A stretch of 8,345 nt of DNA from an uncultured Lachnobacterium sp. (GTDB lineage: Bacteria > Bacillota > Clostridia > Lachnospirales > Lachnospiraceae). Both the position numbers and the translations under genes were made by a program. The stretch's first letter is position 1, and each line of letters opens with the position of its first letter. The stretch covers positions 1 to 8,345 of the forward strand of contig CALAST010000012.1 of assembly GCA_937889225.1 (NCBI GenBank), read 5' to 3'. A model generated the notes under the pieces. That model saw only the letters and a list, made by a program, of their open reading frames with translations, was not told where the DNA came from and ran no database searches. Positions 5,394 through 8,345 of the stretch are shown piece after piece.

Positions 5394-6059
5394 ATGCAAA
5401 AGATACAACCCCAAAAATTATATACTGCAAACGACATGGCAAAAATCGGATGTCATGATTGTGCAGGATGTTCTTCTTGTTGTCGAGATATGGGAGAGTC
5501 GATTTGGCTTGACCCATACGATGTGTTTCAGTTGACAACAAATTTAGGGAAAACGATGGAAGAACTTTTAAGTCAAGAGGCAGAGCTTCATGTAGAGGAT
5601 GGATTAATCCTGCCAAACATTCGTATGCATGGAGAAAACGAGCCAAAATGCAGCTTTTTAAATGAAGACGGCAGATGTGCTATTCATGCATTTCGTCCGG
5701 GATTTTGCCGTTTATTTCCTTTGGGACGAAATTATGAAGATGGGAAACTAACTTATTTTGTCCTTCCGGAGGCTTGTCTTGCAGAAGTAAAATCGAAAGT
5801 AAAAATAAATAAATGGCTGAATGTGCCAAAACTCAAAGATTACGAAGCGTTTTTAGTAAAATGGCATGGCTTAACCAAAGCACTTCGGGAATTTTATGCA
5901 GATAATCAAGGAGAGGATGCCATTATTAAGGCAATTAATATGAAATTTTTACAGATATTTTATTTAACACCATATGAGCAGACAGACTTTTATGGACAGT
6001 TTGAAGAACGATTTTTACAAATGATGGAATTTTTAAAAATATTGGGGGTTTATATTTAA
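5394..6059 (+). CDS. YkgJ-type cysteine cluster protein (CxxCxxCC family)
   Basis: A 221-residue cytoplasmic protein of the zinc/iron-chelating YkgJ group, whose biochemical role is not established. The N-terminal cluster is C20-x2-C23-x2-C26-x2-C29-C30, and a second set is C86, C95, C105 and C128 in the pattern PKCSF...GRCAIH...RPGFCRLFPLG. Nine cysteines in these two sets are consistent with binding a metal or an Fe-S cluster. The C-terminal 90 residues are mostly helical and lysine/phenylalanine-rich, without a recognised motif. AAGGAG lies 5 bases before the ATG. It stands alone between a divergent acetyltransferase gene and the amidohydrolase gene, 158 bases downstream, which has its own promoter. 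Proposed roles for the family (protein modification, metal handling) are not supported by any neighbour here. Confidence 0.88.
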   Translation: MQKIQPQKLYTANDMAKIGCHDCAGCSSCCRDMGESIWLDPYDVFQLTTNLGKTMEELLSQEAELHVEDGLILPNIRMHGENEPKCSFLNEDGRCAIHAFRPGFCRLFPLGRNYEDGKLTYFVLPEACLAEVKSKVKINKWLNVPKLKDYEAFLVKWHGLTKALREFYADNQGEDAIIKAINMKFLQIFYLTPYEQTDFYGQFEERFLQMMEFLKILGVYI

Positions 6060-6064
6060 GGAAA

Positions 6065-6114
6065 ATGAAAGATTGAACGTTATTTTCCAACAGTAACTTT
6101 ATACTATCTTTCAT
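6065..6114 (+). terminator. Weak possible terminator or leader hairpin after the YkgJ-type gene
   Basis: ATGAAAGAT (6065-6073) is perfectly complementary to ATCTTTCAT (6106-6114), with a competing pair GGAAAAT (6060-6066) and ATTTTCC (6082-6088). The long loop and lack of a T-run make termination doubtful. Confidence 0.2.
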
Positions 6115-6126
6115 AAAAATTATAAT
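6098..6126 (+). promoter_or_regulatory. Candidate promoter of the amidohydrolase gene
   Basis: TTTATA (6098-6103) is followed after 17 bases by a perfect TATAAT (6121-6126). This gives a leader of about 85 bases that contains a 14-bp palindrome. A second possible start is the extended -10 motif TGCTAAGAT at 6146-6154. Confidence 0.45.
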
Positions 6127-6183
6127 GGAAGAATTGGTAGAATCGTGCTAAGATAAAGAATAGTAAAATGAATGAAAAGGAAT

Positions 6184-6197
6184 ACTCTTTAAAGAGT
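6184..6197. promoter_or_regulatory. Perfect 14-bp palindrome before the amidohydrolase ribosome site
   Basis: ACTCTTTAAAGAGT reads the same on both strands and ends 7 bases before the GGGAGG at 6205-6210. It has no loop, which favours a protein-binding site over an RNA hairpin. Function is inferred from position only. Confidence 0.35.
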
Positions 6198-6217
6198 GCA
6201 TAAAGGGAGGAAAAATT

Positions 6218-7366
6218 ATGCTTTGCATTAAAAATGGAAACATCCATAACGCCATTGTAGAAGAAGCGTTTGTGGCAGACATCTTAATTGAAGATGGAAA
6301 AATTAAAGAAATTGGGGAAAACTTAAATATTCCTGAAAATTGTGAGGTAATTGATGCTACCGGAAAACAAGTTATGCCGGGATTTGTAGAGGCACACGGA
6401 CATATTGGTTTGGATGGTTATGGTATTGGCTATGAAGGCATGGATTATAACGAAATGAATGATATCGTATGTCCACAGCTTCGTGGCTTAGATGGCATAA
6501 AAGCTATGGACCCTGCATTTGTTAAAGCTGCAAAAGCAGGCGTGACATGTGTATGTGTAGGACCGGGAAGTGCCAATGTATTGGGCGGAACATTTACTAC
6601 TATAAAAACAGTAGGAAAACGCACCGACAATATGCTTGTACGTGATGCAGTCGCTATGAAATGTGCATTTGGGGAAAATCCAAAACGTTGTTATCGTGAC
6701 AAAAGCGATTCCAGCCGTATGACAACTGCATTTAAACTGCGAGAAGCCCTTTTTAAAGCAAGAGAATACATGGAAAAGAAAGAAGCAGCAGGGGATGACA
6801 TTTCCAAACGTCCGGCATTGGATTTAAAATCCGAAGCATTGATTCCAGTACTGAAAAAAGAAATGCCATTAAAAGCACATGCACATGCATCGGATGATAT
6901 TTTTACGGCACTTCGCATTGCAAAAGAATTTGATGTAAAAATCACATTGGAACATGTAACGGAAGGACATTTGATAGTCGAAGAATTGGCAAAAGAAAAT
7001 GTACCAATGGCAGTTGGTCCAACACTTACAAGTGCCAGCAAGTTTGAGCTTCGCAATAAGAGTTGGACAACACCGGGAGTTTTAGCAAAAGCAGGCTGTC
7101 AGGTATCGATTATTACCGATTCCCCTGTTATTCCGCAGGAATATCTGCCGCTTTGTGCAGGTCTTGCCGTACAGGCTGGCATGGACCCATTTCAGGCATT
7201 TCAGGCAATTACGATTAATCCTGCAAAACATGCCGGCATTGCAGATAGAGTAGGTTCTCTTGAAGTGGGAAAAGATGCAGATATTGTAATTGCAGATGGA
7301 TGTCCTTTTGAAGTATCTACTACGATAGAATATGTTCTTATTGATGGAAAAGTAATAAATGAATAA
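6218..7366 (+). CDS. Metal-dependent amidohydrolase, imidazolonepropionase-related
   Basis: A 382-residue cytoplasmic hydrolase of the amidohydrolase superfamily (COG1228-like group). It has an N-terminal beta-sandwich segment, the metal-binding H60-G-H62 in GFVEAHGH, a FGENPKR motif at 151-157 common in this subgroup, H221 and H223 in AHAHAS, H246 in TLEHVTEGH, and the catalytic-type D301 in ITDSP. The C-terminal NPAKHAGI...GSLEVGKDADIVI is typical of the fold. GGGAGG lies 7 bases before the ATG. No histidine-degradation (hut) gene is nearby, so true imidazolonepropionase activity is unlikely; related enzymes hydrolyse dipeptides or cyclic amides. The substrate cannot be read from sequence. 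It has its own promoter and a strong downstream terminator, so it is a one-gene unit. Confidence 0.9.
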   Translation: MLCIKNGNIHNAIVEEAFVADILIEDGKIKEIGENLNIPENCEVIDATGKQVMPGFVEAHGHIGLDGYGIGYEGMDYNEMNDIVCPQLRGLDGIKAMDPAFVKAAKAGVTCVCVGPGSANVLGGTFTTIKTVGKRTDNMLVRDAVAMKCAFGENPKRCYRDKSDSSRMTTAFKLREALFKAREYMEKKEAAGDDISKRPALDLKSEALIPVLKKEMPLKAHAHASDDIFTALRIAKEFDVKITLEHVTEGHLIVEELAKENVPMAVGPTLTSASKFELRNKSWTTPGVLAKAGCQVSIITDSPVIPQEYLPLCAGLAVQAGMDPFQAFQAITINPAKHAGIADRVGSLEVGKDADIVIADGCPFEVSTTIEYVLIDGKVINE

Positions 7367-7395
7367 AATCGAGTTTAAGTAAAATGCAATCGCAA

Positions 7396-7410
7396 AGATA
7401 TAAAATATAG
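7396..7410 (+). promoter_or_regulatory. Third copy of the TAAAATATA promoter-like motif, without a gene
   Basis: AGATATAAAATATAG matches 14 of 15 bases of 5345-5359 in the YkgJ-type gene promoter. It lies behind the amidohydrolase stop codon and just before a terminator, with no plus-strand gene to serve. It may be a relic or a very short transcript start. Confidence 0.2.
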
Positions 7411-7438
7411 TATTATTGAAAATGAAACGACGAGTATG

Positions 7439-7498
7439 AAAAAACAGTACCCTAAGTATTTGGTATCAAAAGTATCAAAGATTAGAGTGCTGTTTTTT
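7439..7498. terminator. Bidirectional intrinsic terminator between convergent genes
   Basis: AACAGTAC (7443-7450) pairs with GTGCTGTT (7487-7494) using one G-U pair, enclosing a further TTTGGTA/TATCAAA stem. The structure is followed by six T on the plus strand (7493-7498) and preceded by six A (7439-7444), giving a U-run on the minus strand too. This fits the end of the amidohydrolase transcript and of the YhcH-family transcript. The rest of 7367-7598 shows only a small CACGT/ACGTG inverted repeat near 7540. Confidence 0.8.
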
Positions 7499-7598
7499 AG
7501 TCAATGTAAGAACTCTGTATTCAGATAGATTATCTCACGTGTATTTTACGTGTGTTGTTGCCATATAGTTGTTCTAAGTTTAACTTGGTAAAAATATA

Positions 7599-8048
7599 CT
7601 ATACAAGAACTTTAAATACGCATTTTCTGATTGCTTTATCTTCACTTGCTGCACAAGCAGGTTTGTGTGGTTCGTCTAACATACAGATATAGAAATCTTC
7701 CGGACAAAGGTAAGAGGTTACTTTGTTTTCACATTCTACGATACCGAAATCACGGTTTTCATCGAAGCTGGTTTCGGTTGCATGTCCCATATCGCCTGTT
7801 TCGATAATTTCGCAGCCGGAAAGGTCTACATGGATATCCAAATATTTTTTGTGAATTTCAAATGGAGTAGTAGCAAGGTCTTTTCCCTGTAATTCCTGTA
7901 CGCTTACATATACATCTTTGCCAACGATTTCATGTTTGCCAACAGGAAGTGCATTTAAGTCATTGTTTGTGATGTAGTCAATCGCAATATCTAAGTTTGG
8001 ATATAAGCCTTTGTATAAGTTGATATTTGCTAATTTATCAAAAATCAT
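7599..8048 (-). CDS. YhcH/YjgK/YiaL family protein (DUF386 cupin)
   Basis: A 149-residue cytoplasmic single-domain cupin. The family signature is clear: FEIHKKYLDIHVDLSGCE (63-80), with likely metal ligands E64 and H66, plus H128 in LDEPHKPAC. Members sit in sialic acid, gulonate and uronate catabolic loci, and the E. coli homologue YhcH has been described as a sialic acid anomerase, so a role in interconverting sugar forms is plausible. Here it follows the KDG kinase gene on the same strand, suggesting work in uronate/KDG catabolism. I chose ATG 8048 because GGGGG lies 8 bases upstream; the longer frame from a TTG at 8081 begins inside a terminator loop. A terminator stands between it and kdgK, so it probably depends on read-through. 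Confidence 0.9.
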   Translation of the reverse strand: MIFDKLANINLYKGLYPNLDIAIDYITNNDLNALPVGKHEIVGKDVYVSVQELQGKDLATTPFEIHKKYLDIHVDLSGCEIIETGDMGHATETSFDENRDFGIVECENKVTSYLCPEDFYICMLDEPHKPACAASEDKAIRKCVFKVLV

Positions 8049-8064
8049 TGTAAAATCCCCCTTT

Positions 8065-8092
8065 AAAAAACCCTCCCGCAAAACGGGAGGGT
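8065..8092 (-). terminator. Intrinsic terminator between kdgK and the YhcH-family gene
   Basis: On the minus strand, ACCCTCCCG (8092-8084) pairs perfectly with CGGGAGGGT (8078-8070) around a 5-base loop, followed by a T-run (8070-8065). The T-run runs directly into AAAGGGGG, the ribosome site of the next gene, leaving no room for a promoter between them. Confidence 0.85.
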
Positions 8093-8115
8093 AAATGTCT
8101 TAAGCCGTAAGAGAA

Positions 8116-8345
8116 TTATCTCTGTACACGAGCGCCAGCGCCACCCATAATAGCTTCAACTTCTTTTTTGTTAGCCATTGTTGTGTCACCAGGTGTTGTC
8201 ATAGCAAGAGCACCATGAGCTGCACCGTAGTTAACAGCGATTTCAGCTTCACCTGTTGTCATTAAGCCGTAGATTAAGCCGGAAGCGAAAGAGTCACCGC
8301 CACCTACACGGTCCATGATTTCAAGACCTTTGTAGTCTTTAGCTT
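8116..8345 (-). CDS. kdgK: 2-dehydro-3-deoxygluconokinase, C-terminal part (cut by window edge)
   Basis: PfkB-family sugar kinase that phosphorylates KDG to KDPG, the entry of uronate and pectin sugars into the lower Entner-Doudoroff route. Only the last 75 residues are visible and the frame remains open to the window edge, so the start lies outside. They contain the PfkB signature 2, DRVGGGDSFASGLIYGL, with the catalytic aspartate of GGGD. The tail ALAMTTPGDTT...RVQR is the form typical of Firmicutes KdgK rather than fructokinase or ribokinase. The stop codon is followed by a strong terminator and then by the YhcH-family gene. A kdgA aldolase gene is often next to kdgK but is not in the visible part. 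The start ATG seen at 8316 is an internal methionine. Confidence 0.88.
   Translation of the reverse strand, partial: AKDYKGLEIMDRVGGGDSFASGLIYGLMTTGEAEIAVNYGAAHGALAMTTPGDTTMANKKEVEAIMGGAGARVQR

Noticed and set aside
6691..7056. 121-codon minus-strand frame inside the amidohydrolase gene
   Set aside because: It is a shadow frame opposite conserved amidohydrolase motifs, with serine/alanine-rich composition and no domain.
8049..8081. TTG start at 8081 for the YhcH-family protein
   Set aside because: It falls in the loop of a strong terminator, and family homology begins at MIFDKL (8048).
1..8345. CRISPR array, tRNA/rRNA gene, transposase or prophage genes
   Set aside because: No regularly spaced repeats, tRNA-like cloverleaf or rRNA core sequence, and no recombinase or phage protein were seen.

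Overview
The window looks like a chromosomal segment of a low-GC, Gram-positive gut-type anaerobe, most likely a motile member of the Lachnospiraceae. The reasons are AT-rich DNA, strong GGAGG-type ribosome binding sites, sigma-A-like promoters, a Cache-type chemoreceptor, and a Firmicutes-style 2-dehydro-3-deoxygluconate (KDG) kinase ending in RVQR. The species assignment is inference; no rRNA or other marker gene is present.

Layout, left to right. 1-275: AT-rich leader with a full-consensus promoter. 276-1988 (+): chemoreceptor. 1989-2343: gene-free but full of structure, holding a candidate minus-strand structured RNA (three hairpins and a U-tract) and then the promoter and leader of the next gene. 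2344-3873 (+): cytoplasmic GH79 heparanase/beta-glucuronidase-like glycosidase, whose codon use suggests high expression. 3874-4180: a hairpin-rich stretch and a terminator between convergent genes. 4181-4495 (-): thioredoxin. 4693-5160 (-): GNAT acetyltransferase, divergent from 5394-6059 (+), a CxxCxxCC (YkgJ-type) metal-cluster protein. 6218-7366 (+): metal-dependent amidohydrolase related to imidazolonepropionase. A bidirectional terminator follows. 7599-8048 (-): YhcH/YjgK/YiaL cupin, downstream of 8116-8345 (-), the C-terminal end of KDG kinase, cut by the window edge.

How the genes fit together. The GH79 enzyme could release uronic acid from imported glucuronides. KDG kinase is the step that commits uronate carbon to KDPG, and the YhcH-type protein beside it probably handles a sugar form in the same catabolism. 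These form a loose sugar-acid theme, not one operon: most genes here have their own promoter and terminator signals. The thioredoxin, acetyltransferase, YkgJ-type protein and amidohydrolase look like independent single genes.

The observation most worth following is the 2040-2187 element. All three imperfect pairs in its two outer stems are A-C mismatches on the plus strand, and so become G-U pairs on the minus strand. Together with a minus-strand U-tract, a possible promoter and a potential pseudoknot, this points to an unannotated minus-strand RNA.
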